Source: Quadrisphaera granulorum
GTDB lineage: Bacteria > Actinomycetota > Actinomycetes > Actinomycetales > Quadrisphaeraceae
DNA length: 64,000 nucleotides
Assembly: GCF_003149145.1 (NCBI RefSeq)
Contig: NZ_QGDQ01000018.1
Location: 1 to 64,000, forward strand
Reading direction: 5' to 3'
Shown: piece by piece, positions 17,168-26,367 of the stretch
Position numbering within the stretch: position 1 is the first letter of the stretch
How the letters are laid out: each line of letters opens with the position of its first letter
Notes under the pieces: generated by a model
What the model was told of the DNA's origin: nothing
What the model saw: only the letters and a program-made list of their open reading frames with translations
The model's database searches: none
Made by a program: the position numbers and the translations under genes

Positions 17168-17196
17168 GTGACATCGCCGTAGTGGCGTTGTAGCAT
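17168..17196 (+). promoter_or_regulatory. Probable promoter of the type IV secretion operon
   Basis: GTGACA (17168-17173) and TAGCAT (17191-17196) are 17 bp apart, matching a housekeeping sigma -35/-10 pair. They lie about 37 bp upstream of the first gene of the long plus-strand conjugation operon. Confidence 0.5.
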
Positions 17197-17232
17197 CCGG
17201 TCATCAACTCATGTGAATGAGGTGCCTGTCTA

Positions 17233-17814
17233 GTGACAACCACAGTGATGACGACCGCGGCTACCGACGCCGCGGCGCCACCGATCCCCACGCCCACCGA
17301 CGGCCCCAGCAGCACCCCTGCGCAGTCAGCGGCGAAGGCTCCGACGACCGACGTCGTGCTGGTCAGCGCCCACGGCGGCAGCGGCGCCAGCACCCTGGCC
17401 GCCCACCTGCCCGAGACCTACCGCGAGGTCGACCTCACCCCCGTCGCGGTGCACGGCACCGCCCACTGCGTCGTCGTCGCCACCGCGACCGTCGACGGCG
17501 TCATCGCCGCAACCCACGCCGTCCGGCGCCTGACCAGCGTCACGTCGGCACCCGCCATCCACCTCGCCCTGGTGCGCGACGGCCGCGGGCAGGAGCCCCT
17601 TGGCGCCCGAGCCCGGGTGCGCGCGCTCAGCGTCTTCGTCGCCTCCATCACCGAGGTCCCCCACGTCCAGCGGTGGCGCTACGAGGCCCACGACCAGCGC
17701 AGCCCGTCTGGCGCATACACCAAGGCCGTCACCCGCCTCGTGGCCGCCGTCGAACCGGCCCCCGTCGCTACGAGCCGAGCTCAGCGACGCCAGCAGATGG
17801 GAGCCACCGCATGA
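17233..17814 (+). CDS. Small P-loop protein, first gene of the conjugation operon
   Basis: A 193-residue protein with a deviant ParA/MinD-like phosphate-binding loop (SAHGGSGASTLAAHLP, about residue 42). A shortened Rossmann-like core follows (VVVATATVDGVIAATHAVRRL; IHLALVRDGRG). It is about two-thirds the length of a true ParA and has a Thr/Pro-rich N-terminus. GTG at 17233 is the start. Its stop overlaps the next gene. It heads the secretion operon of the element; a regulatory or positioning role is an inference from the fold only. Confidence 0.6.
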   Translation: MTTTVMTTAATDAAAPPIPTPTDGPSSTPAQSAAKAPTTDVVLVSAHGGSGASTLAAHLPETYREVDLTPVAVHGTAHCVVVATATVDGVIAATHAVRRLTSVTSAPAIHLALVRDGRGQEPLGARARVRALSVFVASITEVPHVQRWRYEAHDQRSPSGAYTKAVTRLVAAVEPAPVATSRAQRRQQMGATA

Positions 17815-18080
17815 GCTGGCTGCTGACCGCCGCCATTCCGAATCCCGCACCGGTGGCCCCACCAGGGCTCGGCGAGGCGGTCAACACCCTGCTGGGCTGG
17901 CTGAAGTGGGGTGGCCTCGTCGCCGGGGTCGCCGGCCTCCTCGTCTGCGCGATCATGATGATGATCGGACGGCGCAACCGCTCCGCCGTCGCCGCCGACG
18001 GCGCCGCGGGCATCCCCTGGGTGCTCGGCGGCCTGACCGTCATCGCCTTCTCGGCCGCCATCGTCGGGGCGGTGGTCTGA
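17811..18080 (+). CDS. Small two-helix membrane protein, VirB2/pilin-like
   Basis: An 89-residue protein with two hydrophobic helices (GGLVAGVAGLLVCAIMMMIG and IPWVLGGLTVIAFSAAIVGAVV) separated by a short basic loop, RRNRS. Size, topology and position, between a P-loop protein and a VirB8-like gene, match the pilin-like subunit in actinobacterial conjugation clusters. ATG 17811 overlaps the upstream stop. No sequence-level proof of pilin function is possible here. Confidence 0.6.
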   Translation: MSWLLTAAIPNPAPVAPPGLGEAVNTLLGWLKWGGLVAGVAGLLVCAIMMMIGRRNRSAVAADGAAGIPWVLGGLTVIAFSAAIVGAVV

Positions 18081-18081
18081 C

Positions 18082-18933
18082 GTGCCGACCCCGCTCGTGC
18101 CACCACCACGGCGAACCCCCGGGGCTCCCCGCCCCGGCTCGGTGACCTACGCCCGCGCCCACGACCCGGCCCGGCAGCGGGCCCGGCGACGGCGCACGCA
18201 GATCGCCGTCCTCGGGGTCATCGCCATCGTCTTCCCCGCCACAGCCCTATCGGCCTGGAACGTCCTGCGCGACGGCGAGAGCGCGAGCAGTGGCCCTCCG
18301 GCCATCGAGCAGAGCGCCGCGCCGGACCCCTCCGGGCAGTCCCCGGCGCCGACTTCCAGCAGTGACCTGACTTGGGTCGACCACGACGGCACACCGCTGC
18401 CCGTCTCCGCGACCGCAGGCCCGACGCGGCAGGACGGCCCCCTCGACGTCGGCTACGCCGACACCGACCTCGGCGCCGCCGTCGCCGCCCTGAACATCTC
18501 CTATGCCGCCAGCGCCGCAGCCCGACCGGAGGTCTTCCGCGCCGCGCTCGACCGCCAGGTCACCGGCCCCGGCCGCGACGCGCTCGAGGTCTACGTCGAG
18601 CGCGACTACGCCGGGTCGCGCGTCGCGGCGGGCCTACCCGATGGCGCAGTCCTGCCCGCCGGCGACGGGACCGCCGTCGGCTACCGGGTCACCGCGCTGC
18701 CTGCCGGAAACCGGCACGTCCAGCTCGTGGTCACCGCACCTGCAGCCGACGGCTCGCCGCAGGTCTTCAGCGCCGACGTCGTCATGACCTGGTCAGGCGG
18801 CGACTGGAAGCTCGTGGCCCCTACCGAGGGAACGTGGGACAGCGCCATCTCCCAGCTGTCCGAAGTCCCCGGCGACCTCGTCAGGTTCGACCCTCCCCAG
18901 CCCGCCCCTGCCTCGCTCGGCGGTGACGACTGA
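18082..18933 (+). CDS. Bitopic membrane protein, VirB8/TcpC-like
   Basis: A 283-residue protein. It has a basic cytoplasmic N-terminus, one membrane helix (IAVLGVIAIVFPATALSAWNVL, residues ~42-63), a Pro/Ser linker, and then an extracytoplasmic domain (~115-275) with the look of an NTF2-like fold (ALNISYAASAAARPEVFRAA; DVVMTWSGGDWKLVAP). This layout is typical of VirB8/TcpC assembly factors of type IV secretion. The GTG start is 1 bp after the pilin-like stop, and the end overlaps the next gene. Confidence 0.65.
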   Translation: MPTPLVPPPRRTPGAPRPGSVTYARAHDPARQRARRRRTQIAVLGVIAIVFPATALSAWNVLRDGESASSGPPAIEQSAAPDPSGQSPAPTSSSDLTWVDHDGTPLPVSATAGPTRQDGPLDVGYADTDLGAAVAALNISYAASAAARPEVFRAALDRQVTGPGRDALEVYVERDYAGSRVAAGLPDGAVLPAGDGTAVGYRVTALPAGNRHVQLVVTAPAADGSPQVFSADVVMTWSGGDWKLVAPTEGTWDSAISQLSEVPGDLVRFDPPQPAPASLGGDD

Positions 18934-20198
18934 TGGCCTGCACCCTGACCGACCCCGCCGGTTGCGTCGTCGGCGCCGTCGCGGACGCTGCCACTGCCAG
19001 CCTGGGCAACTCCTTCGCCGATGCCATGCGCGAGGGCGCCACCTGGGTCATCAAGACCACCATCGGCTGGTGGGTCGAGGTGCCGGCCATCGACGTCACG
19101 AACTCACCCGCCCTGGCCATCCGCGACGACGTCTGGTGGCTCTCGCTGGTCATCGCCGCAGCAGGCGTGACCTGGCAGGGCCTGCGCATGGCCATCACCC
19201 ACCGCCTCGACCCGCTCCTGGACATCGGGCGGGGCCTGGTGACCCTCGCGCTGTGGGCCGCCGTCGGGATCACCGGCTCCGCCCTCGCGCTGCGCGCCGG
19301 GGACGACTTCTCCTCCTGGATGCTCGACCGCGCCGCCAGCGGGCAGGTCGTCGAGCGTCTGGTCTCCCTGGCTGGGCTGCAGGGCATCAACTCCGCCGGC
19401 GCGGCCATCGTCATCGGGTTGCTCGTCATGCTGGCTGGCCTCATCCAGGCGGTGCTGATGATGTTCCGCGAAGGCGCCGTCGTCGTCCTGGCCGGGCTGC
19501 TCGTGCTGGCCGCTGCCGGCAACGTCACCGGCTACGGACGCCCGTGGCTGGGCAAGGTGCTCGCCTGGATGCTGGCGCTGATCGCCTACAAGCCCGTCGC
19601 GGCCCTCGTGTACGCCGTCGCGCTACGCATGACTGCCGGACCCGAGGGGTCGACGCAGACGGGCGGTGACCCGCGCACCGTCATCGTCGGGCTGTCGATG
19701 ATCGTCATGAGTGTCGTGGCGCTGCCCGTACTCATGCGCTTCTTCAGCTGGGCCACCGGCGACGGCGGCGGCCCGAGCCGCGGCCTGTCGACAACGCTGT
19801 CGCTGGCTGCCGCGGGCGCCCAGGGCATTTCGGCGCTACGGGGCTCGGGCTCGGGCTCCGGCGGTGACGCGGGCACCCATGCCACGCAGATGAAGTCCGA
19901 CCTGGGTCCGGCAGCGACGTCCGTCTACGCGGCCCCCGGCAGCTCCGGTGGTGGGCCGGGCGGTGCGGCCAGCGGTGCCGCCTCCAACACCGCGGCGTCG
20001 TCCACGGCATCCGGCGCCAGCGCTGCATCCACGGCGGCGGGCGGCTCGTCGGCAGGTGCTGCCGCGGGAACCGGCGCGGCAGGGGGCGTCGCCGGTGCAG
20101 GCGTCGCCGCCACCAAGGGCGCCTACGACGCGACCGTCGCCGCCAGCCACACCGCCGGCGGCGCCATGACCAACACCTCCGCAGGAGAGAACCGATGA
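18933..20198 (+). CDS. Polytopic membrane protein, VirB6/TrbL-like
   Basis: A 421-residue protein with about six membrane segments between residues 60 and 270 (for example VIIGLLVMLAGLIQAVLMMF preceded by a Gly/Ala turn, and VIVGLSMIVMSVVALPVLMRFF). A long Gly/Ala/Ser-rich tail (~280-421) follows. Such a hydrophobic core and disordered tail are usual for VirB6/TrbL channel components. The ATG start overlaps the stop before it, and the end overlaps the next start, so the operon is tightly coupled. Confidence 0.7.
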   Translation: MACTLTDPAGCVVGAVADAATASLGNSFADAMREGATWVIKTTIGWWVEVPAIDVTNSPALAIRDDVWWLSLVIAAAGVTWQGLRMAITHRLDPLLDIGRGLVTLALWAAVGITGSALALRAGDDFSSWMLDRAASGQVVERLVSLAGLQGINSAGAAIVIGLLVMLAGLIQAVLMMFREGAVVVLAGLLVLAAAGNVTGYGRPWLGKVLAWMLALIAYKPVAALVYAVALRMTAGPEGSTQTGGDPRTVIVGLSMIVMSVVALPVLMRFFSWATGDGGGPSRGLSTTLSLAAAGAQGISALRGSGSGSGGDAGTHATQMKSDLGPAATSVYAAPGSSGGGPGGAASGAASNTAASSTASGASAASTAAGGSSAGAAAGTGAAGGVAGAGVAATKGAYDATVAASHTAGGAMTNTSAGENR

Positions 20199-21754
20199 GC
20201 ACGACCACAGCTACGCGCCCGCACACGACGACGTCGGTGTCGGTGTCGTCGGCGCAGCCACCACGCACCTACGGCGGCTGGCGCCGCACCCACGGCATCG
20301 GCCTGTTCGGCCTCGGCGCCGTCGCCACCGCCGTCGTCCTGGCCTGCGTCGTGCTTCCGCTGCTGGCGCTGAGCACGTCCGTGCGAGCCGGGCTCGTCGT
20401 CGCGCTGCCCTGCGCCCTGGTCGCGGCGCTGACGGTGGCGCGCTTCGACGGCGCGCCGCTGACCGACGTCGTCCTGCGCCGTGGGCAGTTCGCCTGGGCG
20501 CGGATGCGCGGTTACACCAGCCTGCGGTCAGGCGTCGTCGTCGAGCACCCCTCCGCCTGGCAGCTGCCAGGGGCGCTGGCCACCACGCGGCTGCTGTCGG
20601 TCGCCGACGGCCGCGGCGGGCAGTTCGGGCTGGTGCACGACGAGCGCACCGGCATGCTCACCGCCACGCTGCGCTGCGCGTCGTCCTCGACCTGGCTGGT
20701 CGACAGCGACGCCGCCGACGGCTGGGTCGCCTCCTGGCACTCCTGGCTGGCCTCGCGCGGCTTCGACCCGCTGGTGGCCTGGGTCGCCGTCACCGTCGAC
20801 ACCGCGCCCGAGCCGGGCTCGACGCTGGCCCGCAACGTCGCCTCCCGCTTGCACCCGGACGCCCCGGCCGACGTCCTCGCGCTGGTGCGCGAGTTGGTCC
20901 TGCGCTCGCCCGCGGCCGCTGCCGACGTCGACACCCGCGTCTCCATCACCTTCGACCCCTCCCGCGCCGGCGAGCGGCTGCCCGACCTCGCGGACCGCAC
21001 GGCCGAGGTCGCGCGTGCCCTGACCGGCATGGAGGCCGCACTGGGGGAGTGCGGCGTCACCGTGCTCGGCCGGGCCAGCGCCGGCGAGCTCGCCGGCACC
21101 GTGCGCACCGCCTTCGATCCCGCCAGCCGCGGCGACGTCAACGCCCTGCTCGACGACGCCCTGCCCTCCTCCTCCGGCGTGGGCACCTGCCCGCTGCTGG
21201 CCTGGGGCGAGGCCGGCCCGGTGGCCGCCGAGGACAGCTGGGGCACCTACCGCCATGACTCCGGCACCTCGGTCTCCTGGGCCTGGCACGAGGCACCCCG
21301 CCAGCAGGTCACCGCCAACGTGCTCACCCGACTGCTCTCCCCGGGGCGGTTCCCTCGTCGGGTCACGCTGCTGTTCCGTCCGCTGCCCGCAGGTGCAGCC
21401 GCCCGCGTGCTGGAGAGCCAGGTCAACGCCGCTGCCTTCCGCGACGCCTACCGGCGCAGCCAGGGCCGCGACGCGACGGCCCGTGACGTCGCCGACCGTG
21501 AGCGCGCCGTGGCCGCCGCCCGCGAGGAGGCACTCGGCGCCGGAGTCGTGCTGGTGAGCCTGTACGTCACGACGACGGTGCTGGACAGCGACGACAAGAC
21601 GACGCTGGCCGCCGCGATCGCCGACACCGAGGCCCGTGCCGACCAGTCGAAGGTCCGGCTGCGCCGGCTGTGGGGCTCCCAGGCCCTCGGCTTCGCGACC
21701 ACGCTGCCCGCGGGGCTGCACCCCGCGCACGTCGCCGGGCGGGTGCTCGCATGA
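20195..21754 (+). CDS. SCO6880-family conjugation protein
   Basis: A 519-residue protein with two N-terminal membrane helices (GLGAVATAVVLACVVLPLLAL and TSVRAGLVVALPCALVAALTV) and a large cytoplasmic domain without a P-loop. This is the arrangement of the SCO6880 family found in actinobacterial integrative elements, always beside the VirB4-like ATPase. The N-terminal region recalls PrgI-like proteins. It is likely a structural component that anchors the VirB4 ATPase to the channel. The family name is from memory of similar loci. Confidence 0.7.
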   Translation: MSTTTATRPHTTTSVSVSSAQPPRTYGGWRRTHGIGLFGLGAVATAVVLACVVLPLLALSTSVRAGLVVALPCALVAALTVARFDGAPLTDVVLRRGQFAWARMRGYTSLRSGVVVEHPSAWQLPGALATTRLLSVADGRGGQFGLVHDERTGMLTATLRCASSSTWLVDSDAADGWVASWHSWLASRGFDPLVAWVAVTVDTAPEPGSTLARNVASRLHPDAPADVLALVRELVLRSPAAAADVDTRVSITFDPSRAGERLPDLADRTAEVARALTGMEAALGECGVTVLGRASAGELAGTVRTAFDPASRGDVNALLDDALPSSSGVGTCPLLAWGEAGPVAAEDSWGTYRHDSGTSVSWAWHEAPRQQVTANVLTRLLSPGRFPRRVTLLFRPLPAGAAARVLESQVNAAAFRDAYRRSQGRDATARDVADRERAVAAAREEALGAGVVLVSLYVTTTVLDSDDKTTLAAAIADTEARADQSKVRLRRLWGSQALGFATTLPAGLHPAHVAGRVLA

Positions 21755-23325
21755 GCCGCGCCGTCCGTCGAGAGAGCAGGACGACGACGAGGGCGGCCCG
21801 CGCGGCAGCTCGTCCGGTGCTGCCCGACGTCGTCGCCCCCGCCTGGGGCTGGCGCGACCGCGGCGCCGGCCGCCTCGCCCACGCTGGCGTCGCCCCGGAG
21901 TACCAGGCCACCACCGTGCAGGCCTGCGGCCTGTTCCCCTTCGTCGCCGGCTCCGGGGCTCCGTCGGTCGGAGTGCCGTTCGGGCGCCACATGATGTGGG
22001 GTGAGGTCGTCTGCCTGGACCCCTTCGCCTGGCTCGAGGCCGGCCTGGTCACCAACCGCGGGCTGACCCTGCTCGGCCAGCCCGGCACCGGCAAGTCCGC
22101 CGCGCTGAAGCGTCTGGCTCGCGGGCTCATGGCCTTCGGTGTGCGGCCGCTGTTCCTCGGCGACCTGAAGCCGGACTACTCCGCCGTCGTCGAGGCCGCC
22201 GGCGGGCAGGTCATCCGCGTCGGACGCGGCCTGGACCGCATCAACCCCCTGGACGCTGGACCGCTGGGCTCTGCACTGAGCCAGCTCAGCGGGGAGGCCG
22301 CCGACCGGCTGCGCATGGAGGTCCGCGGACGGCGCCTGTCGGCGACCCTCGCACTGTGCTCCCTGGTGCGCCGCCACGGCGGGATGACCAACGGCGAGGA
22401 GGTGGTCCTGGGCGCTGCCGTCGACCTGCTCACCGACCGCAAGCCCCGCGGCCGCCTCCCCGCCGGGATGACCGCGGCGCAGCGACGCGAGCTGTCGCCG
22501 ACGATCCCCGAGGTGCTGAAGGTGGTCCGGGAGGGGCCCGACCGGCTCGTGGCCGCTGCTGAGCTGGACGACCACGACGCCTACCGCGCCGAGACCAAGG
22601 AGCTGCGCCAGACGCTGGCGCTGCTGTGCGAGGGATCGCTGAAGGGCGTCTTCGACGGGCCGACGACGCAGCCCATCGACCTGGATGCACCGGCGGTCAG
22701 CGTCGACATCTCCGCAGTCGCCGCCTCCGGGGACACCCTGGTGGCCGCAGCGATGCTGTCGACCTGGTCCTACGGCTTCGCCGTCATCGACGCCTCCACG
22801 GCGCTGGCCGAGGCCGGGCTCGCGCCTCGGCGGAAGTACTTCGCCGTCATGGACGAGCTGTGGCGCGCGCTGCGCGGAGCACCCGGGCTGGTCGACCACG
22901 CCGACGCCCTGACCCGGGTCTACCGGGGCCGAGACGTCGCGCACGCGATGGCGACGCACTCCTTGGACGACCTCTCGGCGCTGCCGACTGAGGAGGACCG
23001 GGCCAAGGCCCGCGGGTTCGTCGAGCGCAACGCCGTCACCGTGCTTGCCGGGCTGCCGCCGCGCGAGCTGGACGCCGTCTCGGCGGTGGTTCCCCTGTCG
23101 GACAAGGAGCGGGCGATGGTCGCCTCCTGGTCGGCGCCGGAGTCCTGGCAGGCCGGCGCTCGCCACCCTGGGCGGGGGAAGTACCTCATCAAGACCGGGC
23201 AGCGGGTCGGCATCCCGGTGGAGTTGGAATTCGTCGGTGACGAGGCTCGGCTGTACGACACCGACAGCGCTGTCCGCCCCACCGGCAGGCCGACGTCGGT
23301 CGACGAGCCGGCGCTCCTCCGTTGA
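21751..23325 (+). CDS. VirB4-like secretion ATPase
   Basis: A 524-residue ATPase. Walker A is in TLLGQPGTGKSAALKRL and Walker B in KYFAVMDELWRAL. LFLGDLKPDYSAVVEAAGG and the late ATH element (HAMATHSLDDLSAL) are usual in VirB4/TraC proteins. It lacks the long N-terminal half of Gram-negative VirB4, as is common in actinobacterial versions, where the SCO6880-like partner supplies it. ATG 21751 overlaps the upstream stop. It would energise pilus or channel assembly at the cytoplasmic membrane. Confidence 0.85.
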   Translation: MSRAVRRESRTTTRAARAAARPVLPDVVAPAWGWRDRGAGRLAHAGVAPEYQATTVQACGLFPFVAGSGAPSVGVPFGRHMMWGEVVCLDPFAWLEAGLVTNRGLTLLGQPGTGKSAALKRLARGLMAFGVRPLFLGDLKPDYSAVVEAAGGQVIRVGRGLDRINPLDAGPLGSALSQLSGEAADRLRMEVRGRRLSATLALCSLVRRHGGMTNGEEVVLGAAVDLLTDRKPRGRLPAGMTAAQRRELSPTIPEVLKVVREGPDRLVAAAELDDHDAYRAETKELRQTLALLCEGSLKGVFDGPTTQPIDLDAPAVSVDISAVAASGDTLVAAAMLSTWSYGFAVIDASTALAEAGLAPRRKYFAVMDELWRALRGAPGLVDHADALTRVYRGRDVAHAMATHSLDDLSALPTEEDRAKARGFVERNAVTVLAGLPPRELDAVSAVVPLSDKERAMVASWSAPESWQAGARHPGRGKYLIKTGQRVGIPVELEFVGDEARLYDTDSAVRPTGRPTSVDEPALLR

Positions 23326-23440
23326 GGGCCATGTGGAGTGACCGCGGCTACTTCGAGGCCCGGGCGCGCTGCGAGCCGCTTGCCCCGCCGTTGCGCCGGA
23401 CGGGCGACACGCCTCGCCGGCGCTGCACCCACGAGAGTAC

Positions 23441-23454
23441 TGTTGCTTGCAACA
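23441..23454. promoter_or_regulatory. Inverted repeat before the 80-residue gene
   Basis: TGTTGC-TT-GCAACA is a perfect 6-bp dyad 26 bp upstream of the next start, in the 154-bp gap after the VirB4-like gene. It could be an operator or a small hairpin in the leader. Confidence 0.4.
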
Positions 23455-23479
23455 TGCAAATACTACGGAGGGAATCGTT

Positions 23480-23722
23480 TTGCACATCCACGAACTTTTC
23501 GGCGGGCTTAATGTGGCGGAGATTCCGTCTGTCAAACTCGTTGAGGTCGTCGACGACTGTGAGCACTGCGGAGGCCCGCATCTGCGTCGCTCCGCCGTCT
23601 TCACCGACCCCGTCACCGGTTCTGTGCTGTCGCAGCTTCACGATGGGGACCTGGAGCGCCACGAGCACGACATGGCGGTCGAGGCGGCTCAGGCCGTTCG
23701 CGACACGGTCGACGCCGCGTAG
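23480..23722 (+). CDS. Small acidic protein with CxxC motif
   Basis: An 80-residue protein of unknown function. A single CEHC near residue 28 with neighbouring His residues (CEHCGGPHLRR) suggests a metal site, and the C-terminal third is helical and acidic. The start is TTG 23480, chosen because GGAGGG (23467-23472) lies at ideal distance; upstream in-frame codons would overlap the dyad at 23441. The local base composition is lower in GC than the secretion genes. It sits between the VirB4-like and VirD4-like genes, so it is an element gene, but the role is unknown. Confidence 0.6.
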   Translation: MHIHELFGGLNVAEIPSVKLVEVVDDCEHCGGPHLRRSAVFTDPVTGSVLSQLHDGDLERHEHDMAVEAAQAVRDTVDAA

Positions 23723-23932
23723 CGGACTCTTTGGGCGCGCGGGGGGCCATGCAGGTTCCCCGCCCACCCGGTGGCACTCGGCTCAGGGCCTCGGTGCCAT
23801 AACGATCATGAGCTGCGGCGCGATGGTGTCGTGCTCAACGCCAGCGCGCCCGAGCACTCTGGGCGGCAGGGCGCTGAGAGCCTCGCACTCGTCGCAGGGT
23901 CGTGGCTGGCTGTTCGGTCGCCAGCGCGGGCT

Positions 23933-25684
23933 GTGCGCGTGGCTCGCGTCCTAGAGCCCCGTGGTGCCGCAGCGCCAGGGCTGGGCCTGCCGATGGCGCT
24001 GCTGGGTGTGGTGTGGGGCGTCGTCGGGCTCGCCTGGCTGGTGCGGTTGGCCGGGACATCGGCGTCTTGGCTCGCCGGGAACGGGTGGATCTCGCCGCCG
24101 TTCGGCGTCGACTTCGTACGGCTCTTGGTTGGCGACGGCGTCCAGGCCGTGTGGCCGGGGACGCCGACCTGGACCGTCGTCATCGTGAGCCTTCTGCTCA
24201 TCGCCGTCGTGACTGCGGCTGGAATCGCGCTCACGGTCCTGGGGCGGCGAGTGCTCGTCCCGGCCCAGGGGCTCGCGCAGGCGCACGAGGTGTCGCCCCT
24301 CACCCCGGCTGCCGCGAAGGAACGGGCGCGGCGCCTGCGCCAGTCGCTGGCGGATCAGGCGGACCGTGACGTCGCTGCCGACGACGTCGGCCTCGCACTG
24401 GGAGTCCTGATGCCGCGCGGTCCGCGGCTGCGGGCCTCCTGGGAGGACGTGCTGCTAGCGGTCATGGCCCCCCGGGCCGGCAAGACGACGACACTGACGG
24501 TGCCGATCGTCCGCAACGCCCCCGGCCCGGTGTTGGCGACCTCGATCAAGCCGGACCTGTGGGAGGCCACCGCCGAGGAGCGCACCGCCTCGACCGGGGA
24601 GCGGGTGTGGGTTTTCGACCCGCAGGGAGTCACCGGGCGGGAGCAGGCGATGTGGTGGAACCCGCTGCGCGCAGTGACCACGGTGGAGGAGGCGACTCGG
24701 CTGGCCGGGCACTTCATCACCGAGATCCGCGGTGATAGGGACGGGCGGGACTTCTGGTCTAGCGCCGCCCATGACCTGCTGGCCAACCTCCTGCTGGCCG
24801 CCGCGCTGTCGGAGCGGTCGCTTCCGGAGGTCTATGAGTGGCTCACCGAGCCCGCTGTCCCGACGGCGGCAAACCTCCTACGCGGGCACGGCCACCACGC
24901 GGCGGCCGCTGCGATTGTGGGGCGGCAGAACGGCGCGGTCGAGACCCGCGACGGCGTCTACGAGACCGCGCGCACCGCTGCCTCGGCACTGCGGGATCCG
25001 GTCATCATGCGCTGGTTGGTGCCGCCGCGGATCAGCGGCGCCACGGGCTGTGAGGAGCTCGATACCGCGGCGTTCGTCTCCTCACGGCAGACACTGCACC
25101 TGCTGTCCAAGAACGGCGCCGGGACCGCCGCCCCGCTGGTCGCAGCCCTGGTCGATCGGCTGATGCACGACGGCATCCGCGCCGCGGAGCGCTCGCCCGG
25201 CGCGCGACTGGACCCTCCGCTCGTCGTCGTACTCGATGAGGCAGCCAACATCTGCAAGATCTCCGATCTACCCGACCTGTACTCACACCTCGGGTCGCGA
25301 GGCGTCGTACCGCTGACAGTGCTGCAGTCCTACCGCCAAGGCGTCCGGGTATGGGGTGAGGCTGGAATGGACTCGCTGTGGTCGGCTGCCACGGTGAAGC
25401 TGGTAGGCGCCGGGATCGACGACGCAAAGTTCGCCGAGGACGTCAGCCGCCTGGTAGGTGAGCACGACGTCGCGGTGCGCTCCTACGCCGACGGCAGCGG
25501 CGACGGCAGCCGACGCGCGTCGCGGTCGGTGACGACGTCATTAAGGCGACAGCGACTGCTCCCGCCAGAGGACCTGCGGGCGATGCCCAAGGGTACGGCG
25601 TTGGTGCTGGCAACAGGCCTGCGCGTAGCCCAGGTGCGCTTGGAGCCGTACTACGAAACCCCGGCTCGGCGGGGCGACAATTGA
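23933..25684 (+). CDS. VirD4/TraG-like coupling protein
   Basis: The type IV coupling ATPase that brings the relaxase-DNA complex to the channel. Two membrane helices lie near the N-terminus (MALLGVVWGVVGLAWLVRL and VVIVSLLLIAVVTAAGIAL). The P-loop is MAPRAGKTTTL and Walker B is PPLVVVLDEAANI, with the TraG-type segments LATSIKPDLWEAT and VFDPQGV. The start is uncertain: GTG 23933 is used here (583 residues), but the frame is open back to a GTG at 23771. The end overlaps the DUF4913 gene. Confidence 0.85.
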   Translation: MRVARVLEPRGAAAPGLGLPMALLGVVWGVVGLAWLVRLAGTSASWLAGNGWISPPFGVDFVRLLVGDGVQAVWPGTPTWTVVIVSLLLIAVVTAAGIALTVLGRRVLVPAQGLAQAHEVSPLTPAAAKERARRLRQSLADQADRDVAADDVGLALGVLMPRGPRLRASWEDVLLAVMAPRAGKTTTLTVPIVRNAPGPVLATSIKPDLWEATAEERTASTGERVWVFDPQGVTGREQAMWWNPLRAVTTVEEATRLAGHFITEIRGDRDGRDFWSSAAHDLLANLLLAAALSERSLPEVYEWLTEPAVPTAANLLRGHGHHAAAAAIVGRQNGAVETRDGVYETARTAASALRDPVIMRWLVPPRISGATGCEELDTAAFVSSRQTLHLLSKNGAGTAAPLVAALVDRLMHDGIRAAERSPGARLDPPLVVVLDEAANICKISDLPDLYSHLGSRGVVPLTVLQSYRQGVRVWGEAGMDSLWSAATVKLVGAGIDDAKFAEDVSRLVGEHDVAVRSYADGSGDGSRRASRSVTTSLRRQRLLPPEDLRAMPKGTALVLATGLRVAQVRLEPYYETPARRGDN

Positions 25685-25689
25685 GCGGT

Positions 25690-26103
25690 GTGAGCAGCGA
25701 GCGGTGGCAGGCCGAGGTCGATTCTCGTTTAGCGCGGCTGGAGCTGCAGGCAGACGAGGCTGAGCTCGCCTACGAGGGCCTCAGCGTCCGTCCGAGCGCC
25801 GCGGGAAGCGATGAGACGGACTACGCTAACCTGGACGATTGGGTCAACGGCTACTTCTGCGCCACCTTCTCCCGGCCCCTAGGCGGAGAATTTCGGTGGT
25901 GCTCTCAGTGGCGAGAGCACCGTGAGGCCGTCGTGCGACTGGAGGCCCTGTGGTGCTCGTGGAGGGCGCTCCGCCGTGACCCTGCGTTGGGCATGGCCAC
26001 GTGGTTACACCAGTTCCTCGACCCTCAAATAACCATGCTGATGGCTCCTCGAGGGACATTTGCTCACTGTTCTATCACTAAGCATGAAAGCTTTACCGCC
26101 TGA
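25690..26103 (+). CDS. DUF4913-type protein
   Basis: A small soluble protein of 137 residues from GTG 25690 (a TTG at 25681 overlaps the coupling-protein stop and is possible). The core DYANLDDWVNGYF, then GGEFRWCSQWREH, RLEALWCSWRAL, GMATWLHQFLDPQ, matches the DUF4913 family, which commonly follows the coupling-protein gene in actinobacterial integrative elements. Function is unknown. The last residues after FAHC diverge and run into lower-GC sequence that begins the ABC-3C cassette. Confidence 0.75.
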   Translation: MSSERWQAEVDSRLARLELQADEAELAYEGLSVRPSAAGSDETDYANLDDWVNGYFCATFSRPLGGEFRWCSQWREHREAVVRLEALWCSWRALRRDPALGMATWLHQFLDPQITMLMAPRGTFAHCSITKHESFTA

Positions 26104-26122
26104 AGTCTGCACATGCAGGATT

Positions 26123-26213
26123 CGGATAGTGCTACGTCCGGATAGTTTCACTTGTCCAGGGCTGGCTGCAAGGGCGGTGCATCACTGTGAGGCGTTCGGT
26201 CGCCCTGACCGAA
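26123..26213. promoter_or_regulatory. Repeats in the leader of the ABC-3C cassette
   Basis: The 264-bp gap before the cassette has lower GC than its left neighbour. CGGATAGT occurs twice in direct orientation (26123-26130, 26139-26146), and TTCGGTC-N5-GACCGAA (26195-26213) is a perfect 7-bp dyad. These are plausible operator or hairpin elements, with no further proof. Confidence 0.4.
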
Positions 26214-26367
26214 TATTGTGGATCTGCAGGGTCCGTCGATCTGTACCTTGCCGTGAGGAGAGGTCGGAGGGCAGCCCGCAGGTTGGGTGCCTGGGCGGCG
26301 ACACGTCTCTGACCAGCGCCTGACCCCGGGGGGTGTCGCGCTGCGTCCACCGGAGGCACAATGGAGC

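Noticed and set aside
17233-17814. ParA partition protein
   Set aside because: The P-loop is ParA-like, but the protein is too short and lacks the later ParA motifs and a ParB partner.
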